Positions 1 to 12,819 of a stretch of DNA of 64,000 nt are shown here, in pieces. Both the position numbers and the translations under genes were made by a program. The stretch's first letter is position 1, and the number at the start of each line of letters is the position of its first letter. Origin of the DNA: Rhytidiadelphus loreus. Taxonomy: Eukaryota; Streptophyta; Bryopsida; Hypnales; Hylocomiaceae. The stretch spans positions 35,878,760 to 35,942,759 of the forward strand of contig OX344762.1 of the NCBI GenBank assembly GCA_947034895.1, written 5' to 3'. Under the pieces are notes generated by a model. That model was not told the DNA's origin. It was given only the letters and a program-made list of their open reading frames with translations, and made no database searches.

Positions 1-885
1 AAAAGAGGATATTTGAAAATGTCAAAGAAAATGTCAAAGAAAATGTTCCTCCCAACCCCTCTTTGAATTTTGTTCCTAACTTTGTATTGGAGACTTAAAA
101 CCTCAAAATAATTCTTAGAGATGAAAGTTAGTTTGGTTTCCCAACATCTCTTAGTTCAAAGGTTTTTGAATTTTTTTATTCTACTATGCCTAAATGAGGT
201 TTAACCTCTAAAAGCCCAAGGGGTTTGAACAAAACACAAATGTATTATAAAATATAAATTCTTTAACTTTTTTGAAGTTTGCTTCAAAGAAGATAATGTG
301 AAGTAGAAAAAGTAGAAAGTATCTGTACGGTCAAAAAATTTAAATCATTTTTAGATTCTCTTCAAATGAATTTTGAAGATATAACTTCAAAAAATCACCA
401 AAAATACAATTTCTATCTTTAGCATTTGAATTTCTTTTTGATTGTTCAAGATTGTGGTTTCTATTGATTTGTGGAAAAATGCACAAGATCTAGTAATGAG
501 AACATCAACACTTTTTCCAAATAATAAGTTTTTCAATACTAGCCAATTCTAGACTCTTTGTGCTATATCTCTTATAATTTCTGTTTGACCGTAGCAATCT
601 TAGTTTTGAATATAAATATTGAAAGACAATCCAATCTCTTAAGAAAAAATAAAATAAAATTGAAGAAGAGTTTTATTCTGCCCGAAGTTGGGCAACAACC
701 ATAAAATGGTCACTCGAGTGCTTAGGGGTTAAAGTTCTACATTGAACACAATTCTTGCTATTGACTTAACTAGGTATGAACGGTTGGGCTTCTACTAATT
801 CCAATCTACATATCCCACATGAGTTGGTTTACCTCCCATCACTCCATTTGTATAAATAGATTGCCTTCACATCCCACACCGTTGC
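1..885. repeat. Foldback-family repeat, one arm, interrupted
   Basis: Bases 1-200 match one arm of the foldback repeats at 41785-42815 and 59110-59735: the same order of phrases (fragments such as cccaacccctctttgaattt, then a tctactatgcctaaatgagg stretch). The arm continues at 733-885 (ctacattgaacacaattctt, then a tatcccacatgag block and a TATA-like tail). The two pieces are separated by the 201-732 insertion. Only one arm is visible because the window begins inside the repeat. No coding capacity is seen. Confidence 0.65.
201..732. mobile_element. TTAACCCCTAAAGG-ended repeat, copy a
   Basis: It starts TTAACCTCTAAAAG and ends CTTAGGGGTTAA, so the ends are inverted copies. It splits the foldback repeat described at 1-885. 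The same ends are seen at 31995-32937, 33500-34107 and 59740-60326, and at the repeat split by the 15-kb element. Length is 532 bp and no open frame suggests a protein, so it is probably non-autonomous. Confidence 0.6.
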
Positions 886-2480
886 ATCAACAAAGACTTT
901 TTAATTGTTGTGACATAGTTTTTGAAAAATTTCAATTTTTAAAATTTTTCTAGGTCTAGTCATGCTAATTTTTGCTTTGGGCAACGATTGTTATTATGTA
1001 ATGGGTGCTCAAAGCTCCATTTGATAATAGCGGCTATCAAATGTTGAAATCTTCATTTTTAGAAGATTGCTAAGTTGTTACAGACTAGTTTTGCAGTGGA
1101 GGGCCAACAAAGCGTAAGTGTTTTATGGCCGTAGTATTGCTGTCAAGTCCATGCCACCTTGGCTGCCATGTAGGTTCGAAGGATATGTAAGCACTCAGGT
1201 GCGAATGACCTATAATTTACAACTCATTTAATGCCTTAACATCACCACCATAAGACCTGGTGCGATCTAGCCCTAACCAAAGTTGTTTCATATTTTTTGG
1301 ACCTTTGTGGAATTACTTACGATTTTTTGGAGTTGAAACGTAGGGATCACTAAAAGTGACCATCTCCTGAAATGTACACATTTGGTACATTGAAGAAAGT
1401 AAAATTTATCCTTGTGTTATGATCACTTTTAGAACATGGGTGCTTTTAGAGCAAATTACCTTACTCATTGTATCAAGCAAGAACTAATTCAACAAATTGG
1501 TTGAACATTTTTTCTTCACTAAAAATAGAAAAAACAAAAATTTAACTAATTTGTTGAATCCATTGTGACACGCAACATTAAATCGATCATATGAAGGTGG
1601 GCCTGGCCTACGTGGCACCCAGACCAAGCCACAAGCCTCGGTTGCGCCCCACAACCCGGCCAACCTACCTCCGTCCACGCGCGACCCCGATGGAGCGCCG
1701 TCAACGACGCGATGGAACAACCGCTGTCAACGTCCTCGTCCTGCACAAACATAGGACTGCAACCCGTAGGATACGATTTTGTAAGACAACAATTTCAGAA
1801 AACCTAAGGACAACTACTACCATTCACGTCCTACATAGGGCGGCGGGTTTAGGATTTAGGGTGGCGGTTTAGGTTTTCAGAGTCTTTTTTTAACTAAGAA
1901 CTTATTTACATATCCTATATTCTTTGTGTTACCTCCTACCACCCCGTGTGTATATAATAAATTGTCTTTTCAACTCATATCACAAATCATGCATGAATGG
2001 CTTTTGAAGCAAAGTGAAATAGATGTGGTGGCATGCCACATCATCATGGGCCTATTTCAAATGGATGATTTTTGAAATGTTTTTTAGAGAAGGACAAAGT
2101 CCAAACAATTTTTTTTTAAGTTTTACAAGAACAAAATTATGTAGATCAATTGGAACAACATTTTTTGAAGTTCTTGTACGACTTGTAACAAAATTAATAA
2201 CACTTAAAACATATTTTTTAGCAATTTGAAAATTCATAGTTATTTCATTTGGTGTTCAAAAATTGCACAAGAAGGGAATCTAAAATAATCTTTTTGACTT
2301 TCAACAAGTTCCATACAAAAATTAAACAATTTAATAATAGGAACAATGCTCAATCAATTGCTTAATATTAGGATACGTAGCATAAATTGGTGACTTCATC
2401 TTGAACTTACTCTATAAAAATCCCCCCAAAGTTTACAGTGCTCCTACCCCTACTAAACAACCAAGGTAAATTAACTCCTT
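886..2480. other. Intergenic, no gene recognised
   Basis: This is AT-rich DNA with a GC-richer island around 1590-1870. That island has open frames on both strands but no recognisable protein. Bases around 1885-1980 resemble the terminal block of the foldback family (cctaccaccccgtgtgtata), so another degraded copy is likely. Confidence 0.5.
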
Positions 2481-2790
2481 TATTTGGTCGGGGTGAATTG
2501 ACCCCCTCGCTTGCCCCCCCAAGTCACTCCAGGGGGTGCAAGTAAAAAAATGACCCCCTATTTTGTGCCCAAAAAATGTATACTCTACATCTCTTCACGG
2601 TTTATCCCTAAAGAAAACATTGGAACTTTCTATTTGCCACTCATGATAAAATTTGAAAATTTTGAATTCATATTTTGAATTAGAAGCCCTTGATGAATTG
2701 GGAGAGGCGAAGAAATAAAAAAAAGGGGCGATTTTTTACATTTGCCCTTGACTGAGGGCTAACAACTAAACGGGGTCAATCCTCCCTGGC
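2481..2790. repeat. Degraded MITE related to the one at 30997-31220
   Basis: The left end (cggggtgaattgaccccctc) and right end (cggggtcaatcctccctggc) are inverted relatives. They match the ends of the better preserved 224-bp MITE at 30997-31220. The interior is non-coding. No clear target duplication is seen. Confidence 0.55.
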
Positions 2791-2799
2791 CCTACTAAA

Positions 2800-3982
2800 C
2801 CCCTCCCACGAATCAGGATCGAATCTTTCCAATCCTCCCACGTTTCCATCCAGTCATCATTCATCCACTATTCATCCTTTATTCATCCACCCATCCACCT
2901 CAGTCATCATCGTGTTCCTTGTGTGCACTAGCTACAGTTGTTTGTTGTGCTGAGCTAGCTAGCTGGATCTCCACCCGCCTTTTGGCTCCAACCTGCGCAA
3001 CATTCTGCAGCCCAACTGAATTTCTCCACTCATTCTCGAACACAGACATTCTTCCACCCAGATCGAGCAGCCTTCCACTGCAAGGCCCAGAATCCAGAAT
3101 CCGGAATCCGGAATCCTGGTTGCAGCAGTAGTGTCGGCCACACTGGCAGAGAGAGAGAGAGACGACTAGCTAGTGTAGAGAGAGACTACATCATTTGGAG
3201 TTCAGTGCAGTTTGCATTTGCAATCCAAGCTAGCGCGCGCGCATTCCCCATGTTGTATGTACAGCTGCTGGTGGAGTTCACGAAAACAATGGTAAATCTT
3301 ACGTTACGAAGCTTGGTATATAGATCCAGGTAGTATAAGCATGCTGGGGTACTACGTCTCACATGTCAACCTGGTCTTCTAACTTGCGCCTGCATTGGCA
3401 CACTACTGAAACACAATGCCATTAGCGTTCACTTGGGTTTCGGGAACCATTTCGGGCACCGTTTCCCGTGGTGTGCTTCATTTCGATCTGGTGCCGCAAA
3501 CGTGACCCTCACTTACTTCATTGCTTGAGCTCATATTTGTAATCTTCTCGTTGTCGTCTTCTAGATCCGATCGCGAGCTAGCTCTCTCTATACATGCATA
3601 GCTCTCTCTCTCTCTCTGTTATATTTTGTAAAGAGGAACGAGTTGCAAGACTTCAAATTTATCTGGAGCCACCGGAGAGTGTCCATGTTTCTGAAGTTGA
3701 ATTGAGGTTCTGGAGCAAGCTTTCCAATTGCAACGAACTTAGCTTGTGCAGGTGAGGTTCTTTTTTACTTCCATTCGGGTTGATTGATTGATTGATTGAT
3801 TGATTGATTTCGAGTGGGATTTCTGTTTTAGTACTGTAGCTTATATTCTTGCTTTGGTCCTTGCTCGTACTTTCAGACTATGAGGAGCTTTTCTGGAGCT
3901 TTCGTTGATTGTGAGGCTGAGAGTGAAATTGGGGTTACTACTGAACCAAGTGGTGTGGAATTTGGAAGTACAGGCTTCGAGT
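2800..3982 (+). promoter_or_regulatory. Promoter and 5' leader region of the cyclotransferase gene
   Basis: The base composition becomes less AT-rich and there are CT/GA-rich tracts typical of plant promoters and leaders: (GA)n at 3149-3162, (CT)n at 3602-3617 and (GATT)n near 3780-3809. The last lies about 175 bases before the ATG, probably in the leader or a leader intron. The transcription start cannot be placed from sequence alone. Confidence 0.4.
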
Positions 3983-5964
3983 ATGGTGCTGTGGGTGTTT
4001 GGCTACGGGTCGTTAGTATGGAAGGCGGGGTTCGAGTACGATGAACGTGTGGTAGGGTTCATCAAAGGATACACTCGTGTTTTCAATCAAGGTATAACTT
4101 AGACGCTTGGGGTTCACCCACATTGTGTGTGTGTGTCAGATTAGCATTATTCTCCCTCACGACATGGAAAATTTTCAGGAGCCAATTTTCAGTTGGCCAG
4201 GAGATTAATGGGTGAACATTGCAGTTTCTTCTCACATTCCACAGACTGCCTCTGGCTATGTAAGCTTCCGTCTAGGGTTGAACAACAGTGGTGGTTTCTG
4301 AGCGCTCTTTTCAAATTGTGAATCATTAAGCAGGTTATTATGGATAGATTTCTTTTTTAATTTGTGGGTTCTTTTTTGTAGCTAGCACTGATCACCGAGG
4401 GACACCTGAGTACCCCGGGAGGACGGTCACACTGGAGCCGCAAGAAGGTGCACGGACAGCGGGCTGTGCTTACCGAGTCTCTGGCTATGATGCTGAACAG
4501 CTTGTACTCTCGGTAATTCTCTTATGAACTTTTGATCACTTTCGCTTCTAACGATTGTTTTGATGAGTGATTATGGACATGCATGATTGAGGTGGAAAGG
4601 TAGGAGGTTGCTCAACCTCGGTATTTGTGTGGCAAAAACTTCTGTTTATTGGTTTAGTGTTTTCCTCAGTCTAAGCATACCATTATATGCATCCGTTGTT
4701 GTTCACATTTTGAACTATGGACTTGATAATTCCGTCGGTAGGTTTGACAAGGTTATCAAGATGGTTTCTTGAATCTTGAGTGTCTCAATTTGTACTTTTG
4801 GGTTGGTTGAAGGCTTTAAATTGGGTAGAAGAGGAGTATAAGTTATAACCTTCCTCTCACCAGCCAGCCAGACCATAAGAGAGTGTGACATGGTTGCCTC
4901 AAAATCTTGGCATTCCATTGTGTGCGAATTGCATCCATGTGTTTGTTTCCTTGGTGCTCATTTTTCTGTCAGTGTTCGTGGGTGCAGTATCTGGAGCTAC
5001 GAGAGTTCGAGTACGACATTCGAGCTTTTGTTGATTTTTTCACAGTAAGTCCTTGTACACTTCTGTCTGTCACTTGTTGCTTGGGATGGACTCTATTCTC
5101 TCACTGCACAATTCAACCCATGCCAAAACCTTGAGATCGCTTTTGAGTCTCTGATTGTGTGCTTTCTACTCAGGGTTTGCTGTTTGACATACATTGGTGG
5201 ATTTTTTTTCTCTTATTACAGGATGAGTCACCAAATAAACCTGCAATTACAGGTGTTCTGGTGTACATTGGGTCCCCAAACAGATTGAAGAATCAGTACT
5301 ACCTGGGACCAGCTCCTCTCCGGGACATGGCTAGGTGAGCTATAATCTTGTTTACATGTGACATTGAAGAAGAAGTGTTCGAAGTCTTAAAAAAAATAAC
5401 AAAACATAACAATGCAGTTTCGTGTACTATTTGTGTTCCATTTTACTCCCCGATTGTGTGTTTCTAGAGCATGTTCTTACCATCTCCACTGATCATGGAA
5501 GTCAAATTGCGACGGCGAAAGGTCCTGCTGGTCCAAACTACGAGTACTTGTTCCGGCTAGAAGAAGCGCTCTGTGAAATTGGTAAGTCTTTCTTCGATCA
5601 TTGTGGTACTCATTTCAGCTACTGATGTTTTTGTTGCATTACTGCGTGTCACCATTGGGAATGCATGTGATCATAGGACCGGAGTTTTTCCTAACCCAAA
5701 AACAAAAGTTGGGTGTACAGTACACAAACATACAGCTTCCTTACTTTGGCTCGATCGACGTCTTTTTAGATGCGATATTGAGATCTACGTTTGTTGCAAT
5801 ACGATGGTGCAGGTTGTGAGGACGAGTACATCATTGAACTTGCTAATGAGGTTCGAAAGCTCTTAAGAGTGTATGAAGATGCCAAGCTTCTACAAGAATT
5901 GGGACAAGAGAAGTTGCTCCAAGTTTTTGAGGACAGGAACTTGCCTCAAGGTTACGATGCATGA
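3983..5964 (+). CDS. Gamma-glutamyl cyclotransferase, ChaC/GGCT2 type (6 exons)
   Basis: A cytosolic ChaC-family enzyme, predicted to cleave the gamma-glutamyl group of glutathione to 5-oxoproline plus Cys-Gly. Exons are 3983-4091, 4382-4512, 4988-5044, 5222-5334, 5502-5581 and 5813-5964. All introns are GT-AG and the phases add up to 213 codons plus TGA. The ATG at 3983 is chosen because the protein then starts [13 protein letters not shown], the family's N-terminal substrate loop (YGSLVW). Exon 2 carries [16 protein letters not shown]. Exon 3 carries [10 protein letters not shown], whose first Glu matches the catalytic acid region. Exon 4 holds YYLGPAP. The frame is open upstream of 3983, but that extension is not family-like. 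The length fits plant GGCT2 proteins. The C-terminus runs about 25 residues past the usual VRK-L end. Nothing is missing, and the gene looks intact. Confidence 0.92.
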
Positions 5965-7353
5965 CGACGACAAGTACGAGAGTTGCAAGCTGCTACAGAA
6001 TTGCTAGATAACAGCAGCATTCTTTCTGTTTTTAAAAAAAAAAATTAACTGATTTTCCTCGTGAAACCACTACAAATCGATGTGGTCCATAACTGGGTGC
6101 CATAGTTCATGAATCATGAACTTGGCCAGCTAATCTCTAACCTATTTTGTTAAGCAACCTCGTAGGCAGTGTGCATACTTTGTACACCAGTACATTAAAC
6201 CTCATTTTTTTTAATGCATCACTGCCCATGCCGTGACAAAGTTCTGTTCAACTTTATACATCAATAATTCTAAGCGTGGGTGTCTTTGGAATTGGCTCGT
6301 GTTCCATCAGATGAACAGGACTACTTGTTGTTGTTAGTAAGGTAGAACAACCCAATGCAATGCCCTGTCAGTCACCCAATTCCGACACCTAGTGGACCCT
6401 CCCATTTGCGTCAGCCACCCACCTAGTTCCACAATCTTATCATAGCAACCTTTTTAGTACCATGACAATGTACTTGGAGGAGGGGACACGTCAGTGTGTG
6501 TGTGGTTTAGCATGGGTCTAACTTACCCACGTTTCTATTACCAATTTCGTCCCTACAAACTTTAAAAAAAATCACAAAAAATTCATTCCTTGGTGGAATG
6601 TCTTGATTCTACTTGCAAATGGCTTCTCTCAAACTTCTCAATCTATGCAAAAAGACTTGAGTAAGGTAGCCAACCTCTTTCCGACCACTAATCTATTTTT
6701 GCAAGTTAGACTGCTTTGTTTTTTATCACTTGTGACAGCTCACGTGGTTAGGTGACAACTCACGCATCGCAAATGTCGGGGAGGTGTATGTTGAATTCAC
6801 ACAATGATCACAAGATGTACATTTGAAGCCACAATTATCACCTACTTTGAAGCATGGTCAATTTTGTAATCAGCTTATGGTTGGAAATGCGGTACCTATA
6901 TAACAAAAAGGGATTGAAATGAATCTGTACAAAAGAAATTCATAATTATTTTGTTTTTGAGGGGAAAAATGGGAAAAAAAATTTGGAACCTGCTTCAAAT
7001 CTATTTCTCTACATGCAAAAAATTTCTCCTCACCAAATGCATACTGGAACTACACTAAATTACACTAAATTGCTTAAATGGTCGGAATGAGGTCGGCTAC
7101 CTTATGCAAAAAGACTTGAGTAAAAAGACTTGAGTTGACAAATCTGCTTGGTAATCTTCTTCTTTTTAATTTCCCTTGGTTCTTTTATTGCACAGTCTGC
7201 TTGAACCTTTATTATGCTTTGCCATGAGCCCATGATTTCTAATTTTCTATTGCATCCAAGTTGACTTTTTATAAAAGGTCATGAATCATTAAGGGATTGG
7301 AGCCATGTACTGTACTGTACTGATTTTCCAACTGGATTCACTGGATTGTAAAG
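5965..7353. other. 3' flank of cyclotransferase gene, otherwise no gene
   Basis: It contains the presumptive 3' UTR (AATAAT-like signals near 6260) and then AT-rich DNA. An inverted pair of phrases (gcaaaaagacttgagtaagg with ggtcggctacctta) around 6640-7130 hints at a degraded transposon. No coding potential is recognised up to the hAT target site at 7346-7353. Confidence 0.45.
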
Positions 7354-10300
7354 CAGGGTCCGGGGAGTTCTGTGGGTGAAACGGTAGATTTCCTACAAAG
7401 TTTCATCCACCCCGGTTTTTTGGAAATTTGGCCGGAAGGCTGCAGTGAGGTGGCAGAACTTGCCGGTCAATTTCCTAGAACTTCAATTTCATCCGGTGGC
7501 ATTGCTGCCATTTTCAAATTTCAATAGGCTAATTTCCTTTACTATGTAAATGTAGCCGGTTAAGGACTTTTTTGTGTCTTCATTATTTATTTATTTTGCT
7601 TTGAATTTTTTCTTTTTGCTTTGTATTTTTTTTTTTTGCTTTGTATTTTTTTTTTGCTTTGAATTTTTGCTTTTTGCTTTGAATTTTTTTTTAGCATATA
7701 GCTATATCCCTAGCAGGATTTGAACCTGGCATTGCCCCTACCAATTTAGGGCTAGGGATTCAGCCTTCCGAAAATGCAAAGATCCAAAATAGGGTCCATG
7801 CATTTTCAGGAGGCTGGTTAGTACAACATGCCTACACAACTTTCAACATTCATAAGAATCAAAACAAGTGCAAAAAGATGGAGAGAAGAACATACAATCC
7901 ACCACTTATAAGAATCAAAACATGTGGTAAAAGAATGAATAGAATAGAATACAAGCTACCATGATTAACATCAAAACATGTTAACAAAAAAAATGGAGAG
8001 AGAAGGATTCAACAAGCATGATGAACATCACAACATGTGGAAAAAAATGGAAAGAATTAAATACAACCAAACACAAGCTGTCAAGGCAATTCAAGGCCAA
8101 ATTCAGAAGTTGAAGTGCTAGCAGTAGGACCTGTGGCTATGGCTGAATTAGACAAATAGGTAGTTGGGTTAGCATAGAGGAACTTGTATTTGGTTTCATG
8201 CTTCCACATGGGTATGGCATCTATTAAAATAGCATCATACTCTTCTTCTGGTCCCTCTAAAGCAACTCTAAGCAAAGCATCCAGGTTTTTGCTTCCCAAT
8301 CTATTCCTCACACGAGTTTTAATCAAATTCTGAATGCTAAAAGCTCTCTCACAAGTAGCAGTGGAAACGCACTGCACTCTAGCAATTTCAGCAAGAATAA
8401 GCAAATTTGGGTACCGTATTTGTAGGGCATGATTCCAAGTAATCATACCCCACAAATCTCGGAAGGTTTTGTCCCCCCATTCAGTTGTACACTGTAATTT
8501 GAAGGACAAAAACTCTCGCTTACAAGCCTGCACATCCAGAAGGGGAGGGAAGGAAAAACCTGAATGAGATCGATCAGTTCCATAGAACTCAAGCAATTTG
8601 TCCAACTCGGTGACACCCTAGTTCTGCAGGCCAACTTGCTTAGACGGCATATTAGAAGGATTCAATATTTTAAAACAAGAAATCAAATCATTGTCACGAA
8701 ATCTAGCCTCCAAACCAGCACAAACGGCCTCAGCAAATGAACGTTGGAACTGCAAAGCTTCTTCGAGGTCTACTCCTAGTCTAGAACGCTGAATTTTGCA
8801 ACCGTGATACATATCCCCCCTAATCTCAGATGGAAGCTTCCTGAGCAAACCCCCGAAAGAGCCATACTCCGGAAGCACATGGTAGCCTAAATCTTCGTTA
8901 AACGTGTCTGCATTTAGATCAGTATTTTCCACAATGAACAGCATACGAATTTGGGCTATCTCGGAACGCACAATGCTACCTACAGTGGTCACATCCACAA
9001 ATTTGCACTGAAATACCTTTGACAACGTAGCTAAGCAATGCAAGATATCAGCAAGGAAATATAAAATATAAATGAACTTGAACTGCCCTAATTTCTGCAA
9101 GATGGGAGCAGCTGTACCTGCATCTTGGCCCTTCAGGCCACGGAAGAATTCGAGGACAGACTCCAAAGACTCACACAGGGTTGTAATTGCTTGCCACCGA
9201 CTTAGCCACCGGATTTTGTGGTAACGCTTCATTGTTTTTTTTACGTCAAAGAATTCCTCTTGAAGTTTAGTAAGGGTGTGCTTCCGCTTGCTAGACTTGT
9301 TGAAAAAACCAGCAACTGAATTTAGGAGAGAGTCGATTTGGGAAGAAATTACCTTGCAATCTGGAGACTTCGCTGCGTCCAAGGCCGCCAAATTCGTTCG
9401 ATGAGCAACGCAGTGGACAGATAAAAGGTAAGGATTCACCTGTGACTTGATTCGGGCAGCTACTCCTGTCAAATTGCCCACCATGGTGCTAGCACCATCG
9501 CTCCCAAATCCGACAAATTTCCGCAGGTCAAGCCCCCATCTCCGAATGCTTGAAATTAAAGTTTCATAAACGACACCTGAGTCCTTCTTCCCCCCATCGA
9601 TCTGCAACAAGCCAAGAAATAAAGTCACCGGTAGACCCTCCTCCACAATGCTAGCAAAAATGACGAGGTGCCCTGTGACACTAACATCGGTTGATTCATC
9701 AATCATGACACCAAAAAACGCTGAATTCCGCACACGAGTAATAACCTGCTTCTGAATCACAACTGAAATGCATATCATGAGGTCAGCACAAGATTTCTCA
9801 TCTTGGTACATCGATAGGGTCATCGGAGCTTTCACAGTAAGCAATAGTTTACACAAAGCAGGGAATTTCGAATAGGGTAAAGACTGCTTCCCTAGAAAAT
9901 ATGCAGCCCGAAAGAGTGAAGCCACAGCTTCGTCGCACGCCCTCTGCCCTTGCAAAATTGCCTTTTCCATGACCTTCTCACCACTTTGCGACGCCCAAGC
10001 TAGCCGTCTGTGCTCTCCAGATCGAGCATGGTCCTGGAAAGAGCTGACCTTCAAGTTCCTGGCACCGTCTTTGGCATACGACGATCGCCCGCCTTTATCC
10101 CTGCAGACTTTACAAAAAACCCTCCCAACATTTGGACAAAAATGCAACCAATCGAATTGAATGGCCCATTGCTCCTTCCACTGCCCTTAAGCAATTTCGA
10201 CCTCTGAAGGAGGAGTGTAAGCGACTTGTGAATCAGCTGTTTCGGGAGAAGAGTTCTCGGACGTTGACGAGAAGATTTCAAAAACATCAAGTTCCCTCGA

Positions 10301-11693
10301 TTTGGAAAAGTAATGGTCCCGTAAGGACCTTTGCCGTTTAGCCATTCAACTAGCAAGAAGAAACTAGACAGCAAGAGAATGCTCACAGTCCTAAACCCTG
10401 CAACCAACAATTGCAAATGTTCAGTAACGCTAGCAACTTTAGCAACCCTACATTGTAGAATGAACGGTGGGAACTTGGTGGGTATCGATCTGTGGAGTGT
10501 ATTCTGTGCTGGATTCAAAATGTGTGCCATAATTGAAAGACCACCAGCACCAGAGTCGATCTCACCAGCAGTCAAGTATGGTTGCTACAATCTGAAATTG
10601 CACATGCAAATTGCAGAACCCTAGAACCCTACAATTCTACTTTGATCTCGTCACCATCATTCAAGGAAAAAAAAATGGGAAATGAAGAAGGGCGCAAAAA
10701 AATTGGGTGCAAAGTTGCGAACCAGGGTCACGAACTCGCCAGAAAGTCACGAACTTGCCAGAACTCGCAGAACTTTTGAAAGTCACGAACTCGCCAGAAA
10801 TTGCAGGCTCGTACTCCCGCACTCCCGCTGTCCCGCACTCCCGCACTCCCGCAGACGAAGTCACAATTCACAAACTCCTGGAGTGCTACAAATCGCATAG
10901 AAACTGACGGTGCAGTGGATGCACATTGCAAAATCACAAACTCGTGGCTTGGCGCTGCAAATCGTTGTAACACACGAAGACTCAAGCTCTCAATCAGCAA
11001 GGCTACAATTTCTGAAGGATGCGAGGGTTGCGACAATGCGAGCTTGCGAGGCGGCTCCGCAGTTGAGTGTGACTGACGAAGTGGTGATTGGTGACTGTGT
11101 GAGCGAAGTCCAAAACCCTACGGTTCAGATCAACTGAGGGAGCGATCAACGGCTCCGATGCCTCGGCGGAACGGCGGGATAGCGGGAGTGCGGGAAAATG
11201 AAATGGAGCTATTGCCTGCATCGGAGGCCGCCAATATTTCCAAATCCCAACGGTAAAACTATAAAACACTAAAAGCAAATTATTTACTGACTTATTGATC
11301 TTGGTACACAATACAGTAATACACATTACACAGTTATATTGTTATACACTTACACAAGATGAGTTACAATGTTAGATGACATGGCCATAGGGGTGAGGCC
11401 GTGAGGGGTCTACACATAGTTTAAAAAAAATTACATGCATAGTAATAAAAAATTTCCTAGAAAGTATAAGATTGGTCGGCTGCCCGCCTACGAAAAATAT
11501 TTTTAATAGGCAATTTTCCTACATACTTTGAGGCTAGACGGCTAAATGCCTAAATATAATTTTTTGAACCGGCCCATTTCCTAAACATTTTTTTTTCATT
11601 CGGAACCTTAGCCTAGACTTCTCTATTTCATTAGGAAATTCTCAAATTCAACCGGCTAGGTCGTAACTAAATGCCAGTACTCCCCGTTCATTG
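7354..11693 (-). mobile_element. hAT-superfamily DNA transposon, full length, 4.34 kb
   Basis: The element is bounded by an 8-bp direct duplication TTGTAAAG at 7346-7353 and 11694-11701, the duplication size of hAT elements. The left end reads CAGGGTCCGGGGAGTTCTG. The right end, on the minus strand, reads CAATGAACGGGGAGTACTGG, so the terminal repeats share CA and CGGGGAGTnCTG. Subterminal DNA on both sides is rich in CGGT/ACCGG, CGGCT and TTTCCTA motifs, as expected for transposase-binding clusters. The only recognisable gene is a minus-strand hAT transposase (8081-10345). Short (GTGAC/TCGC)-rich repeats at 10720-10870 are internal. Confidence 0.88.
8081..10345 (-). pseudogene. hAT transposase with TTF-type zinc finger, two nonsense codons
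   Basis: This is one continuous frame of 755 codons from ATG at 10345 to the stop at 8081. It is interrupted by TAA at 10189-10187 and TAG at 8620-8618, and both fit a C-to-T change from CAA/CAG. The N-terminus is basic (MAKRQRSLRDHYF). A BED/TTF-like finger follows (FCKVCRDKGG, then H-x4-H in DHARSGEHRRL). The DDE core shows GVMIDESTDVSV, the family's first Asp region, and SDGASTMVGNLTGV. The C-terminal dimerisation region shows CERAFSIQNLIKTRVRNRL. It resembles the zinc-finger-862/TTF-domain hAT proteins. Without the stops the protein would be near full length (about 754 aa). It is probably inactive in this copy unless readthrough occurs. Confidence 0.85.
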
Positions 11694-11701
11694 TTGTAAA
11701 G

Positions 11702-12819
11702 TACCCATACTTGTGATGGCAAATGCTCGGGAAGTGTGGAAGGATTTGAGGAGAATGTGCTTTCAACACTTTCACAAAGCTTTGTCTCCTCACTGCATGA
11801 GAAGCACTGGTTCATGCCCTGGGCTTTGTAATGGAATGGGAGTGCAAGCATGTTTGGTGGCTTTGATTTAAGGTGGGTACACCCAAAACCACCACTTTTT
11901 GGTACTGAGCCTATCTACTATTATTAGACTCGTCAGATTTTCACAAGTTCTTATTGGCAAGTGAAGGGAGGCTCCAACGCTCCAAAGAACGTGGCATTTG
12001 GACACTGTATGCAAAAGTTACTAAGGAACAAAGTTTGATTTTTAAAGCGTTTCTTCCACATAGGTACAGAACTGATTTTGGAGATGTACACATAGTGAAG
12101 ATGGCACTTTAAAGTTAGTGGCACATTTGGGTGTACCTACCTTAGGTGAAAGTGAAAGGATTTGCCCACAATTGTGCCTGTAAAGCTATGGTATAGTAAT
12201 ACATGCTTGGCTAACCTTCAAAGGATTTGCGTGCTTTTGGGGTAGAATTTGCAAAACAATTGTCATATATTGTTTGGTGCAATGAGCAAAAATGAATTTT
12301 AAAATTATAGTTTTTTGTGAATTTTCAAAGAAAAATTGAAAAAAAAAAATAATCATAACGGTCACAATTGAAGTACACTTCAAAAATCTGAATACTTCAC
12401 CATATATAGTTGTACAATTTGAGTGGAAAAATATCATGATGTAAACCAAGTTTCATGCCATTCTATAATGAGAAATTAGTAAGTTGTGGTACTGGCCTTA
12501 AGTTTAGGTTGCAATAAAAAGTTTTTAGTTTAGGAAATTTTCAAATTGGAATAGAAAATAAAACTTCTAATTTTCAATTCATTGTTTGAATTCATATTAA
12601 AAAAATCAATATTCATGTGTAAAATTCAAATTAAGGTTAAGGGGCTAGAAATTTTCCAAAACACTAGAAATGAATCTTATGTGATTCATGGATGATTTGT
12701 GCCTTGTTGTAGAAATAAAGAAGGAATGCTTCAATGAAAGAATTTCAACCAATGTATACTACAAATAAATTCAAGGAACTCCTTCAAAAAATTTAGATGA
12801 AGTTCATTCAATATTTTTC
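11702..12819. other. Intergenic, no gene recognised
   Basis: AT-rich DNA between the hAT element and the split repeat. Short open frames show no recognisable domain. Confidence 0.4.

Noticed and set aside
3905..3982. Upstream extension of the cyclotransferase frame (starting [10 protein letters not shown])
   Set aside because: Family proteins start at [13 protein letters not shown]. The extension is leader-like and not conserved in type.
10051..10575. Minus-strand frame of 174 codons overlapping the hAT transposase start
   Set aside because: The overlapping frame from 10345 carries the family's basic N-terminus and zinc finger. This one has no recognisable feature.
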